A stretch of DNA of 64,000 nt from Turbatrix aceti. Taxonomy: Eukaryota > Nematoda > Chromadorea > Rhabditida > Panagrolaimidae. The DNA lies in NCBI GenBank assembly GCA_963969345.1, contig OZ017767.1, positions 1,054,001 through 1,118,000 on the forward strand. Direction: 5' to 3'. The translations under genes were made by a program, and so were the position numbers. Positions 11,683 to 23,949 of the stretch are shown here, one piece after another. A model generated the notes under the pieces. That model saw only the letters and a list, made by a program, of their open reading frames with translations, made no database searches and was not told the origin of the DNA. Within the stretch, counting starts at the first letter, position 1. Every line of letters starts with the position of its first letter.

Positions 11683-14257
11683 ATGCCATCGCCAAAGTCC
11701 AGCGACGAAGGTCCGAGTGTTGTCGGCTCCGGAAACGGTCATCGTCGACGAGAGAAGAGCGTTACGATCGATGCCATAGGAAACTATGTCAGACAGAAGC
11801 TCTCGGAGCGTACCGATATCCTAGAACTCGCTTACAGAAACGAAGAAGAAGACGATGAGGAAGAAGAAAATCCATCGTATCCGACTTCGCGTACCCACTC
11901 TTGCAGCACGTCAACCAATGACTCAGATGAGGGGTTCAAGGAGGAACGTCCGGCAAAGTTGGTGAGATAAAAACTGACAAAAACGGGGATAATTAAAAAA
12001 AACTTGGTTTTAGGAAGTTTTGTCAAAGATGGACGCCAACGGCAACAAGGGAAAACGATCGCCGAACGAGTTCGAAGAGTGCAACAAAATGATTCAGTTG
12101 TCAGTCTACTTTGCCTGGATCGTGCTCATGGTCATGGCCTATTTCCGGGAGTTCCTGCGCAAGTATGGTTTCGAAAAAAACAAAGCTGCGGTTGAACTGG
12201 AAAAACAAAAGGTAAATTGATGTTCCTAACTTATAAAAAAACTGTCAATTAAAAATTTTTCTTGAGCTATAAAAAATGAACAATGTGTATTCGTTCGTTG
12301 ATAATCAGATATTTTTTTCAGGACTTTGTGCCACTGTTCAACTCCTTCGAAGCCATCTACGCGCGTAACTGTTATATCCGAGTGCGCGATGTCTTCGAAC
12401 GCCCAATCGGCAGCGTACCCGGAGCCAAAGTTAAACTCCTGGACCGCGTCACAAACGACTACTGCTGGACATTCCAGTACACCGGCACGCAGACCGAAGT
12501 CATCAATGTCGGCTCGTACAACTACCTCGGCTTTGCCGAAGCCTCTGGTTCATGCGCTTCGCAGGCCGCAGACGCCATCGATGATCGCGGCCTGTCTGTC
12601 TGCTCGACGGTCCATGAAGCAGGCCAGACAAAGACCCAGCACGACTGCGAGAAGCTCGTTGCTGAGTTCCTCGGCGTCGAGGATGCCATCTGCTTCAGCA
12701 TGGGTTTTGCCACGAATTCCATGAACGCGCCTTGCCTCGTGGATTCGAATTCGCTGATTGTGAGCGATCAGTACAACCACGCATCGCTGATCCTAGGCTG
12801 TCGGCTGTCAGGTGCATCGATCAAGGTCTTCAAGCACAATGACATGGCTTCGCTTGAGAAGATTCTGAGGGATGCTGTCGCCTATGGGAATCCCAAGACT
12901 CGTCGGCCTTACAGGTTGGGTTTTAAACTGCACGTTTCATTTCGTTGAAAACTGTTTGGTATTCGATTTTAAAACACATTTTTGTGTTCTAATCATAAAG
13001 GTAAAAATATCACTTATTTATTTAATATGTAAACTGGGTATACGCACATCGTTTTCGAAAATCTTTTTTAACAAAAAAAAACTATAACTATTATTATATA
13101 TAAAAATTTCATAAGCCGTAACAACAGAAAACAAAACTGGGTATCATATAAGTCCAATTTAAAAAATAATTAATTAAAAATTAAAAAAATAATTAATCGC
13201 ATAAAAAAATTTAACTGCTACGTCATTTTTTCTTTTTTGCAATGAAACTGTACTTTACTTAGTTAGAAACAATACATAAAAATTAAATTTAAGAAATTCA
13301 GAAAGATAATTTGCTCATAAATAAAAAAAATACACTCTTCCACCTTGCAGAAAAATCCTAATCGTCGTCGAGGGCATCTACTCGATGGAAGGATCGATCT
13401 GCAACCTGCCAGCGATCATCGAGCTCAAGAAAAAGTACAAGTGCTACGTCTACCTCGACGAAGCCCACTCCATCGGTGCTATGGGAGCTTCGGGACGCGG
13501 CGTCGTCGAGTACTGGGGTTGCAATCCCCGTGACGTCGACATCATGATGGGCACCTTTACCAAGTCCTTCGGCGCGGCCGGTGGCTACATCGCGGGCTCG
13601 CACGCCACGATTGCTCACCTCCGAAAGCATTCGCCTACGGGGTACTACTCGCTTCCCATGTCGCCTCCCGTCGCGCAGCAGATCATCACGTCGATGAGCA
13701 TCATCATGGGTCGTGACGGCACGCATGACGGAGAGCAGCGCATTGAGCGCCTCGCTCGCAACTCGCGGTACTTCCGGAGACGCCTCAAGCAGATGGGATT
13801 CATCGTTTACGGCTCGGATGACAGCCCGGTGGTACCGATTTTGATCTACTATCCTACGCAATGCGGGTGAGTGACTGAATTAAAAAATAATTAATTAATA
13901 ATTAAAAAATAATTTATTTATTTATTTATTTAAAAAACATTTAATTAATAATTAAAAAATTTATTAATTAAATTTTTAAGTATTAAAACTGGTTTTTATT
14001 AATTCTTATTAATCATTAAAACAAAAAAATTCAGGCTCTGGGGCCGCTTCCTGCTGAAGAAAAAAATCGGAATCGTCGTCGTCTCCTTCCCGGCCACAGC
14101 CATGACAGAATCCCGAGCCCGCATTTGCCTATCCGCAGCTCATACCAAGGAAATGCTGGACTACGTTCTCGACAGCATCGACGAACTCGGTGACTACAGT
14201 CGATCCAAGTACTCTCGTCGCTCACATCTCTACCAAAACCAGCAAATTGAGTGGTAA
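11683..14257 (+). CDS. SPTLC2: Serine palmitoyltransferase, LCB2-type subunit
   Basis: Five exons (11683-11961, 12014-12211, 12322-12914, 13351-13866, 14035-14257) give 602 residues. The enzyme condenses L-serine with palmitoyl-CoA to 3-ketosphinganine, the first step of sphingolipid synthesis, on the endoplasmic reticulum together with an LCB1 subunit. Residues 1-93 are acidic and Ser-rich. A membrane segment ([16 protein letters not shown]) lies at about 122-137. The PLP-enzyme core follows with [32 protein letters not shown] and [16 protein letters not shown]. Lys428 in the last motif is the expected Schiff-base lysine, which marks the catalytic LCB2 and not LCB1. Length is slightly above the usual ~560 residues because of the N-terminal extension. 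Introns 3 and 4 are AT-rich with A/T-tract repeats. Nematodes have two LCB2 genes (sptl-2, sptl-3) and I cannot assign which this is. Confidence 0.95.
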
Positions 14258-14783
14258 ACTGCAAAATTTGTGATCAGGTAGTTATATCGTTCCAATTTTT
14301 TTGTGTTGTTTTTGACACGTTTTTTGAATTGCCGATTTGATTTCTCACTCACGCATTCTCAAAAAAATGAATGCATTTTGTTTACTTTCCGAAAACATCA
14401 GTTACGCCAGATTGAAATTATGTGCACATTTTTAAAAGTATGAACAAATATTTTTGTTGTATAGTAAATATATCGAAATAATTTGAAATCATAAAAAAAA
14501 TATAAAGAAACATTTCTTTTTTTTGTATATTATAAAATATTCAAATTTTTCATTCCCAAGCGAAATACAATTTTCCAATAAAATAAAAAAAATTTGCGTA
14601 TGCTATCACCAAAAAACCAACTGCATAAAAGCCATGAAAAACACACGGGAATCATCGCATAATCGCTAGAGCGCACTTATCGGATGCACGGTATCGCTTG
14701 TCACTTTACGATACCGCCGTTCAGCATCACAAACTATACACCCCCTTCTGGCGTTGTTTTCATCGACGTGAACAAGACTACAA
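14258..14783. other. 3' UTR and spacer
   Basis: About 525 bases between two same-strand genes. AATAAA-like signals lie near 14577-14583. A GC-richer block at about 14,660-14,770 precedes the kinase start and may be its promoter. No other feature seen. Confidence 0.5.
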
Positions 14784-16444
14784 ATGAAGAATGCCGGCAA
14801 GAAATCAGCGGCTCAAACTAAAAAACAGCCTCAGAAAAAACAGGTCAAACAACGAAAGAATGACACAAAAGAGGAAGCAAAGAAGAAGAAGACCACTTCA
14901 AGCACCGAAAATTCGGCGGAAAGCAAGGCTCCAACGCTACCGCCAGCCGATCCGATGCCAACGATGACACCGAGTGATGCAGCCAACAGCAGTCCACAAC
15001 CACAAAACGAGGACAACAAACTACAGGAAAATGAGATATCAAACGTCGAGAGCGATCCTCCAATGTTCGATCGAGACAAGGTTCACCTCGCTGTCGGCAC
15101 TGTTTTTTCCTCTGCGCCCCATCGATTTGAAATCATCGAAAAACCTGTTGCCGGCGATTACGGTACTACAAAGGTACGCGAGTTGACTTCCAACGAGATA
15201 TTTGCCATGCGGTATGAGCACACGTCTAACAAGTGCAAGCGAATACAGGTTGATCGAAAATTTTTTTACTTTTAAAATTAACTGTACAATTGATTTTTCA
15301 GATAGAATCTGTGATTTTAGTCGTCGCTGCTGCAAAAAAAAGAAAAGCTTTCGCCAGGTTGTTCTCGCGTGGAAGTCTCGAAAAGCAACTTATCAAGTAC
15401 ATTGTTTGTGATAACGTAAGTATTAGATATAATTAATTATTGTTATGGCACCTAAAAGGTTACGGTTTATATTTATTGGGTACACGTATATGCACATGTA
15501 TTGTATACTCAATACATACCGTAACCAACTTATATGTAAATATCGTAATTGTTATACACATAGTATACCTAACAAGTATTTATATGTATAAATACAGTAA
15601 CTAAAGAAATACCATAAAACCCTTCCATTTACAGCTCTCACCTCCGCTCTCCCAATTACTCGACAACAACACCAAAATGTCCCTGCCGATGATCTACAAG
15701 CTGACTCTGGCCATGCTAGACTGCATAAACGACCTCCACCACATCAAATTCGTCCACCGAGACATCAAGCCGTCTTCCTTCGCTTTCGGTGTCCCACCCC
15801 GCAACCACCAACTATTCATCACCAATTTTGGCGTTGCACGTCGAATTCGAAAACAACGATCTCACGTCCCCTTTATGGGTACGGTAAAGTACGCATCCCG
15901 GGCGGCGCATAGCAAAAAAGAACGCTCACAGAAGGATGACGTCGAATCGTGGTTTTACGTGTTCCTCGAATTCATAGACCCCGATCTACTGACGTGGAGA
16001 AAGATGACTGATCGCGAAAAAATACTCAGCGCCAAGGAAGCCCTCATGGATGTCAAGAAGGAATCAAACATTATTCCCGAAAAGTACAAAGAAATTGCCG
16101 CACACATAAATTCCCTAGAATACGATATGCTGCCAAAGTACGCACTCATCAAGGAAGTTATCCAAGCTGACGTTACGAAGCAGAACATTACGGTAAGTTT
16201 TTGTGCTTAAAATTTGAAGACACCAAAAAAGTGTTAAATCTAACAAAAATCACTAAAAAAAGTTTTTACAGCGATATTTATTAAAAACTGAAAACGATAA
16301 CATTTTCAGATTCCAAAAACATGGGAATGGCGTGATGAAAAAGAAGCTGCAGATGATATCCATGAGGTAACCTGTGACGATGACGAAACCGACCAAGCAG
16401 CAGACAAGACCACTAACGACGGAAAATCAACTAAAATTGTTTGA
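14784..16444 (+). CDS. CK1/TTBK-like protein kinase, probable pseudokinase
   Basis: Four exons (14784-15248, 15302-15415, 15635-16192, 16310-16444) give 423 residues. Residues 1-100 are Lys/Ser/Pro-rich and disordered. The kinase-like domain runs from about 110 to 370 and has the casein kinase 1 / tau-tubulin kinase-like layout expanded in nematodes: HRDIKPSSF (234-242), then ITNFGVAR (255-262), then GTVKYAS and the KDDVESWFYVFLEF helix. Three catalytic features are degenerate. The Gly-rich loop is not recognisable, the ATP-anchoring Lys is Arg143 (FAMRYE), and the Mg-binding Asp of DFG is Asn257. The catalytic-loop HRD is kept. Two of the four key positions are thus changed, which predicts little or no phosphotransfer and a scaffold or regulatory role. 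In nematodes many TTBK-like genes are germline- or sperm-biased. The C-terminal exon is acidic. Confidence 0.85.
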
Positions 16445-17090
16445 GTTGTTGATAAGATCATTTACGTTACCATCGGCAATAAAAAATTTTTCTACCAAAA
16501 AATGAAAAAAAAACGTAAACTAGAATAACTACCGTATGACCCGCAGATATGGTAGTGATCAGAAATTTTGGTTGCTAAGACAGGTAATATTCACTTTTTG
16601 AAAAAAGTTATAAAAAGTTCCGATTTTTTTAAAGTTATCAAAAAACGTTTTTTCGGACATTTATCGATGTTGTATCAAAAAACTGGATGTAACGATAATT
16701 TAAAAAATCTGTTCAAAATTTTTCGACTGTTATCACAATTACTAATTTAACAATGAAAAGTTCAAATTCCTAAATTTCGACCAGGATTAATTCTTTTTGT
16801 ATACTTTTTTTGACCAGCGGCGTTGCATCACAACTCTCAAACCATTCCGCCCCAAATGTACATATGTGTCATTCCCTAAAAAAAATCAACATAATGTACA
16901 TACATACATAGCTCACCATTGTTGTTCCATGGCACACACGCTATTATCATACAGTTGTGTCACGAAATCATGTGTGTTCGTCGAAAAACCAAGTAAGTTT
17001 AGACTTTTTTTCTACCCACCCGTATTATTTCTTTTTAGGACAAAAGCAGAAGGCGAACTTGCAAGAGAAACCGGTGATAGGATACACATC
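16445..17090. other. Spacer and outron
   Basis: No credible gene. A frame at 16938-16998 ends with a good donor (CCAA|GTAAG), but joining it to the acceptor at 17038 gives a stop before the next gene's body. It is therefore either a 5' UTR exon or chance. TTTTTAG at 17033-17038 is a likely trans-splice acceptor for the downstream gene. Confidence 0.4.
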
Positions 17091-18153
17091 ATGAAGGCTG
17101 TAAATGTTCAGAGTAACACCATGTCGTCGACTGACGGCGACGTCGTCGGTGGCACCGGCAGCGCGCCACATTCAAAAAAAAGTTCGTCCGCGAGTAGTGC
17201 AAATAAGTCACGCAAGAGAAAGAAAGGCAAGAGAACGCGGCAGGTATCCAGTGATACAGGATCATTTGGTACCGACAATCACGATACAGGACCGAATCAT
17301 GATTTTGGTTGGCGGCTCAACAGAGGCGAAGCGTACATGGAACCACAAGTGCTCGACGAGGTTTGTTTTGGGGTCTTGGGAAGAATTTCTCAAAAATTGG
17401 TGGTCAAAAAAAGGGTCTCGACTGGAATTTTTAAAATCGTTAAAAAAAAGGGTGCGTGCGCACTATAGGGTCTCTAATTGAGATCAAGGTTTTTCGTTGC
17501 AGGAGGACCGCGTGCGCATATTTATTTTTGTTTTTTATTTGCTTATAATCTATAATCAGAATTTGAATTTTTGACTTTTTTAAATTTGATTTGCGGTCTT
17601 TTTTGTTGTTATTAAGTTAGGAATTCTAACTGGAATTTCCAGATTTGTCTAGATAGGATATTGACAAAAAATTTAAAAATAGACCAACTTTAAAATATTT
17701 TTTTTTAAAGACCAAAAACTATTTGTGACTAACATATTTCATTTCCCCCCATTTTAGACCCAATCCATGTCAATGGGACGCCCTCGAACCTTGCGAAAAA
17801 AGATTCATACACCCAAGAAGTACTTAGAAGACGCGCCATCGACCCTGCCGTCCGGCATGATGCTGACCGATAGGCCACCCGTGGTGAGAAGGGCCAGGCA
17901 CGATAAGCTAGCCTACGACGTTTCATCCGTCAAGCTTTCCAAGAAGCCGGTCGTCCGATTTGACACCTTGGGAGATCAGGAGCTGTCCAACGTCGATACC
18001 ATTGACACCAGATCCAAGAGTCAATTCAGTCAGAGCATTCATCTCACAGACAAAAGTCAAATTCCGCTTTCGAAAATAAACGTTCCGGCAGAAGACGCAA
18101 CGCAGGCAGCCAAGAATGGTGAACAAGAAACGCGTGCAATTGCCGAATTGTAG
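17091..18153 (+). CDS. Ser/Lys-rich orphan protein (221 aa)
   Basis: Two exons, 17091-17360 and 17758-18153, join in phase 0 (donor GACGAG|GTTTGT, acceptor CATTTTAG). The first half is Ser-rich with a basic cluster (NKSRKRKKGKRTR, a likely nuclear localisation signal). The second half is basic and Ser/Thr-rich with few hydrophobic stretches, so the whole chain is probably disordered. No domain is recognised. The 397-base intron could hide a further exon. The start follows an acceptor-like TTTTTAG by 52 bases. Confidence 0.6.
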
Positions 18154-18583
18154 CAAAAATATCGAAACTAGCGGCCAATGTTTCTATTTTTTATGATTAT
18201 AAATTGTGAAACGTTGATGGGTTTGAATTCCTGTTTTGATGAAAATTGAAATTGATTTCTCTGATTTAAAAAAAAAAAATTTTTGTGATACGCGTATTTT
18301 TAAATACTAAAAAATTTCAATTCCACAAAAAACTTGTAGTCGGCAACGCTTACTAAAAAAATATCTTTTTTTTTTGGTAACTTGATATTCGACACAACAA
18401 CCATTTCAACTTAAATGTTTTTATTAGATACAACAGATATAAAGGATACGACGGATATAAAAATATTTAGTTAAGGTTTTTGTTATAAACTTACAAATTT
18501 TCATAATACAATATTGTCAAACTTGATTTATTTAAAAATACTGAAATAAAATGCTAAAAAATAAGTAAAAATATTATTTTTAT
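18154..18583. other. Convergent 3' spacer
   Basis: AT-rich 3' regions of two convergent genes. Nothing else recognised. Neither AAAAACTG nor CAGTTTTT occurs here. Confidence 0.5.
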
Positions 18584-20351
18584 TCAAAATGTGACTTCGG
18601 TAGTTGCCTTTTTCTTCGCATTTTCAAGTACCTTGCCGTTAGTCGTGGTGTAAATTTCCTTGATTTTCGGTCCGTTGTACTTGAGATTAAATAACCGATC
18701 TCGAGACTCCAGAATTTCTGCAGCCGATATGCTTTTACCGTGAGCAATTGTCGAAGATATCAATTTGAGGGATTTCATTTGTTTTGTATGATTGTCCTTG
18801 ATTGCCTTGAGCCTATCCACGACAGCCTGTCCATTCTGTCCGTCTTGCTGCGCAATGACTTCTTGGTTTCTGATCTCAACGTCGAGTCGTTTTTCGAAGA
18901 ATTCGTTGTGCTCCGAGAACGCGTGTTCCTTTAGGAAAGTCATAAATCTTACAACACAGTCCAAAATTATTTCAAGTTCTTTTTCCAGTTGCTTCATGAT
19001 TTTTTTCATCTCAGCTTTGGGATTAGCAGAAGCCTTGGCATTTGTTATGGCTCTTGTAAGAATCGTCTCACGAACGACGATGCGCTGCTCGAAATCAATG
19101 TGCATGTGCATTTTGTAAGAGCAGTTGTGGCCCTGTCTCGCGCACTGACTGCAGCTGTCTCCGCCTCCCATGGCCGCACAATCCAGCAGTCGGGGTTCGG
19201 GCATAGTTTTGAGTTGAACGCCTCTCAGGTAGCACGGGCTATGGCACACCTGTTTGTAGGTTGCCGTGAAACTTTTATTTCCTGCGATTGGCGAAACTGC
19301 GATGCACGTCTTAGACGTGCAAACTGTGCGGGGCTTGTCGAGCTGATTAATCTGGATGTCATGAATCTGGAAGGCATCGTTCACGTTTTTCGCCATGCTA
19401 TCCACGTTGTCGGTGTTGTGCGCAATGAGAGTTGTCATCGCAGCGAGGGGCTCTAGAAGCAAGACGCCTATCGTTCGCGCTTCATTCAGCGAAATCGAGT
19501 TCTGAACTTCGTGCGGTTTCACTTTTTTGACGCAGTCAAACAGTCGGTACATCTCATTTCTTGTGTGATCCCAGCTTTTCTTGCATCGTCGAAGATCATT
19601 TTTTGCTACCGCATTTTGATGCTGGTTATAAAACCCATGAATTCGAAATCCTTCATTGTCAATGAAAAACGTGTTCTGAAAAATGTGGCATGATTTCGAT
19701 ATCAGAAATTTTTGTTACAAGACATACATCCGGCGTGATATTGATTTCCATTGTTGTTCTTTTTTTCATATCTTTCAGATATTTTTTGAGCAAATTTAGC
19801 GACTCACTTCCCCGGAAACCGTGTCCGACGCTGTTTGTGAAAACAAAAAATACATTTTCCAATGCATCACGGTGGATCATTGTAAGAATTTCCGTCAGGC
19901 AGTACTGATATTCAGCAGAAAGCTTGTTATCCTGCGCGGCAAGCAGAATCAGAATTCCATGAATTTCTGTAAAGGTCGACAGAACTCCAAGAATCTTCGT
20001 TCGGTTTTCGGCATCCATATCGGTGCCTCTGGTATCTCCGATGCCCGGAACATCGATGAAATTGTACTCTTCGTTACCCACAGTAAATTCATAGACTTTT
20101 GGCGACTGCGTACAGGAATGACCGTCTTCCTGGGATTCATTCTTGTCCGGATTTCCTAATTGAATATAATACGGTTTTCCTGATTCAGATTCCATGTAGT
20201 ATCTGGTTGGAATGATACAAATTGGATCGCCACGAAGAGCATCTTTGAAGGTGTCATAAGTTATATAGTTGGCAAAGGAGTTGACAATTGTGGATTTACC
20301 GACGCCAGATTTGCCGAGCAAAGCGATGTTGTATTTTGTGATTTCGCTCAT
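18584..20351 (-). CDS. Large P-loop GTPase with Cys/His-rich C-terminal domain
   Basis: Two exons on the minus strand, 20351-19728 and 19675-18584, join in phase 0 to 571 residues. The N-terminal G domain (about 6-210) has a Walker A GKSGVGKST (13-21), a switch II/G3 motif DVPGIGDTRG near residue 100, and FTNS in the G4 position, resembling AIG1/septin-type GTPases. The second half has paired Cys motifs (CHSPCYLR, then CSQCARQGHNC) and then a long helical, charged region likely to form a coiled coil (about 400-540). This layout matches a group of uncharacterised G-domain proteins found in invertebrates, fungi and protists with a conserved Cys-rich C-terminal domain of unknown function. I infer a nucleotide-dependent assembly or membrane-associated role; nothing in the locus specifies a partner. 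Confidence 0.85.
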
Positions 20352-21333
20352 CTATAAAAAATTAACTCACAAAGATAAATGAAGCATCGATTACAGCGAA
20401 TAAGCAATGTAGAGTTTACATAACAAACATAACGCATTTTGGTCCACGGATTTCTGCATTTTCTAAACGCAACCGACCAGAAAGAGAAAAAGGTGAAAAG
20501 TGAAGTAATGAGGCAGACCCGTGTATTCATCGGTGTTTTATATATATTTATCATTCCGTGATATCGAAATTTGGTGCGTTTTATTTATTGTCTAAAAATT
20601 TACGCAAAGTATCGAAATTCAGCAGAAAAGAAAATACAAGAAATTGCTCTTTTTTCATTCTGCACTGTTTTCAGTAAATTATTTACAAAAAAATCTTTAC
20701 GCAACAGTAAAAGGCAGAGTTGTTCGATGCTCACCAAATTGCTCCTGCTCACTGCTCGCTCTTGCTCAGCTCACGAGCGCGAGCGGAGCGGGCGCGAAAA
20801 ATCGGAGAACTCAATGAGCGTGAGCAGAGCGAGCACGAGAAATTGAATTGCTCAAAAAGCGCGAGCAGAGCGAGCAAGAGAAATTGTCGAATTAAACAAC
20901 TCTGGTAAAAGGTGAAAAAAAGAGCATTTCTGACATTTTTATTTCTGCTCAATTTCGATATTTTGTTTGAAAATAATTTTACGATCTTTCGGACCAAGTT
21001 ATAATTCCGGGTGTAAACGCATTTGCCAAATTAGTACTTTCGGTAACAAAATATTTTTGGGTACGTCGAAACCAAAACCGGGAATAAGATTTTTTAGAAT
21101 ACCCAAACCGGAACCTGTGTACATATTTACATATTCGACTCAGCACTGTACCAAATATTGTATCAGAATCTAGCAAATCGCTCTCCTCTCTTGTGACAAA
21201 CTTCTTTTCAATTATTTCCCCTCTGCGTCATATTTATCTATCGTATCAGTATTTTTACATGTCTAATATCATATCAGTAAACCAGCAAATTACGCCGCCA
21301 GTCATGCGAATCACGAATTCCGTATGCTATGAA
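20352..21333. other. Intergenic spacer with GAGC-rich island
   Basis: Upstream region of the GTPase gene and 3' region of the membrane protein gene. Contents are AT-rich apart from the GAGC repeat island annotated separately. No exon is supported. Confidence 0.5.
20735..20886. repeat. GAGC/GCTC-rich repeat island
   Basis: About 150 bases dominated by GAGC and GCTC. A ~27-base unit containing GAGCAGAGCGAGCA followed by GAGAAATTG occurs twice in direct orientation (about 20,818-20,845 and 20,860-20,886). GCTC-rich complement copies lie at 20,735-20,775, so the block can fold on itself. Composition differs sharply from the AT-rich flanks. Confidence 0.7.
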
Positions 21334-22702
21334 CTACAGCTTGAAGTTGAAGACGGTAGCGTTTGCAGCAGGAGCTTCGCCGCCGCCAGTCGTTTGGGCC
21401 AGTGTTTCTAAAAAAAAGACGCATCAAGATAACATATGTCTTCAACTTTGTGTAAAACTCACCGCCCTCAGCCTGTTTACGCTTCTTCTTGCTTCGTTCG
21501 ACGATGCAGATAATGGTCAGCATGACGCTGAAAAAAAAATGAAAATTGGGATCAGGTATATTTTCCAAAAGAGACCACTTACGCGAAGAGTAGGGTAAGA
21601 AATCCAGAGAAACCAAGCGCAACGTAGAAACCAGCACGAATCCCCTCATTCACGGGTTCTACACATCCTGACATACCGTATATGGATCCGATGCAGTTAT
21701 TGAATGTTGGCTTGAATGGATCGAAGCATTCGTCGGTCAGGGTGGCACAGCTTCCTTTCGATGCGGGATACTTGCTGAGCAACGATATGTAGAAGGGATC
21801 CGTGTCTACAGCAGGTGCAAATTCGTTCAAGACAAGAGTAAATCCGCCGAGGACTTTCGTACTAGAACCAGTTTGGAATCGTTTAATGCAGACAGGCTGT
21901 TTGCAGTTATCCAGCATGAGTACCGGAGTTAATCCGTTTGTAACATTAGATGGATTGTAGCTAAAAAAATAAGTTATTGAAACTCACAAAAAAAACCAAA
22001 AACTCACTAGTAAAATCGGTAATTACCCAGGATAAAGAGTTGTTGAATAAAAGTGTTATTCAGCCAATACTGAGCAATATTACCTTTGGGATCAGCGACC
22101 ATCTTCGGAATACAGCGTTTATTTGTTTCGTTAAAGCACTCCTTACTTGTCACGGTTATTGGATCATGCTTTAATGTATATGCCGTCTGTGATGGATCGT
22201 TGTCCTTATACTCAGGATTCTTTGTAACGGTATAGGCATATTGAGGGGCAACTATTACATGCGATTCATTCATGTACATGTTTTCTGGCATATCTTCAGG
22301 AACAGATCCAAGAGAGACTGGATTCGGTAGAGTAGTAAGCTGCAACTTAGCCAACAACTCGGAGTTCACAGTCGTGTACTGTAGGTGAGAATCTGCAGTA
22401 CTCCGCCCAATTACCAATATATGACCTTTTTCGAGGGGAAATATACGAGCTTCTCTAAACGTTGGCAACCTGATTGTTGCATTATCTGATGACGTAAGTC
22501 CAAGTACAAGAGTATTGAGGCCTTGACTGTATAGCAAAGCAATATTACCAGTGATGTAATCAGTGGAACATTTAATCGAGGAAACGTTCAAAATAGCGAC
22601 GGATGTATGCGTACAAAAGATGATTAGCACGCATACGACGCGTATCATGTTTGTCATCGTAGTTAGTCCAGACGTCGACGTAGTCGAAGACGACAAAGTC
22701 AT
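21334..22702 (-). CDS. Type I membrane protein, unrecognised (about 403 aa)
   Basis: Four minus-strand exons, 22702-22008, 21960-21583, 21527-21463 and 21407-21334, with matching phases. A signal peptide is visible (IRVVCVLIIFCTHTSVA). An extracellular region of about 330 residues follows, with paired cysteines (CFNETNKRC, CKQPVC, CATLTDEC, CIGSIYGMSGC) and several N-x-S/T glycosylation sites. One membrane helix (AGFYVALGFSGFLTLLFAVM, continuing into LTIICIV) spans the exon 2/3 junction. It is followed by a basic stop-transfer segment (ERSKKKRK) and a short tail. The start could be 22702, 22657 (directly before the signal peptide) or 22891. I recognise no domain; a receptor-like or adhesion role is only an inference from topology. 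Confidence 0.75.
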
Positions 22703-23485
22703 ATCTATCCTGTTAGGGGTGTGAGGACGACGACAACGGTAGTGGTGGTGGTGCTGGTGGTGGTCGTTGTAGCGGACAACCCGTTGCGCAGCAGTGATGT
22801 GTACCCCGCAAGCACAGACACGATTCTGGGACAGGGGAATGCGACAATCGAGAGCAGCAACACACAACGCTTCCGACTGACTCGTCGACACAAAATCACG
22901 AAGAGGAATCGATTATTGTGGCGCGTTTGCCTTTCAAAGTCGTATACTGGCATCCCGTCAACAAATTTGCATGACAATTCTTTTATGGCAATTCCTAGCT
23001 CTATTTTTTGTCATTTTATCGTTATCCGTGCCTGTTCTCGTGATTTTAGTTACTCTGTTTGAAGGCAATATTCGTACTGGAGCCAGTGCCCACCCATCGA
23101 ATCCAATTTTCTACATCAGAATCCAATGATCATCGTTTAACATCCTTGGCACGCATGTGAATACCACAATTTTCAGTAGTTTGTTTTTGCTAATGTTTGT
23201 ACGTGATCTAATTTTTTTGTGGAAAAAAAATTTGAATGCTAAAAAAAGAAGAAAAAAAAGTCAAAAGTGCAAACTTTGTATCCAGTAACTCAAAAAACTT
23301 CAAAAAATAACACAAAAGTACATTTTCGTCTTTCGAGAAAAACAAAATTCGAAAAGCAACTGATTTTATAAAAATTGGCAAAACGCGACGAACGACCCCC
23401 ATTTTCACGCGCTTTTTTTTCCATACAAGTTGTTGTACTTTGACGCTTACTTTGACGCGTTTGTGTCCTTTTGCATCGCCTCGCC
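22703..23485. other. Divergent promoter region
   Basis: Between the divergent membrane-protein and ISCA1 genes. A GT/TG-rich stretch (GGTGGTGGTG-like) lies at 22,735-22,770. The rest is AT-rich and without a supported exon. Confidence 0.5.
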
Positions 23486-23949
23486 ATGAGATTATCCCGG
23501 ATACTATCGGCAACAGCCCGCGTGGTCAAGGGTCAGCGGCGCATGATTCCCATGGATCCGACGAAGAAAGCGATTACGCTGACGCCCGAAGCTGTCGATC
23601 GCGTCAAAACACTGCTTTCCCAAAAACCCGATGCTGCAGCTTTGAAGGTTTGTTTGTCGATCATTTTTGTTTTTGCCAATTGTTATGTATCTTTTTCCAG
23701 ATCGCAGTCCAAGTCAAAGGCTGCAACGGTCTGGTGTATACCCTGGATTACGCCCATACCGGTGAAAAGGCAAAATTCGACGAAGAAGTCACGCAGGACG
23801 GAGTTACGATTTGGATTGATAGCAAAGCCCAGCTTTCGCTTCTCGGCAGCGAAATGGATTACCAGGCTACGAGGCTGACGGAGGGATTTGTCTTTCGCAA
23901 TCCAAATATCAAGGGAACGTGCGGATGTGGTGAGAGTTTCAACATCTGA
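23486..23949 (+). CDS. ISCA1: ISCA1, mitochondrial A-type iron-sulfur assembly protein
   Basis: Two exons (23486-23647, 23701-23949) give 136 residues. The first ~30 residues form an Arg/Ser-rich mitochondrial presequence (MRLSRILSATARVVKGQRR). The HesB/IscA domain follows, with the three metal-binding cysteines in VKGCNGLVY and at the C-terminus in GTCGCGESFNI, the exact ending expected for ISCA1. The protein acts late in mitochondrial Fe-S biogenesis, with ISCA2 and IBA57, to mature [4Fe-4S] proteins. The start and intron position are clear. A TATAATAAAA polyadenylation-like signal lies at about 24,129. Confidence 0.95.
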
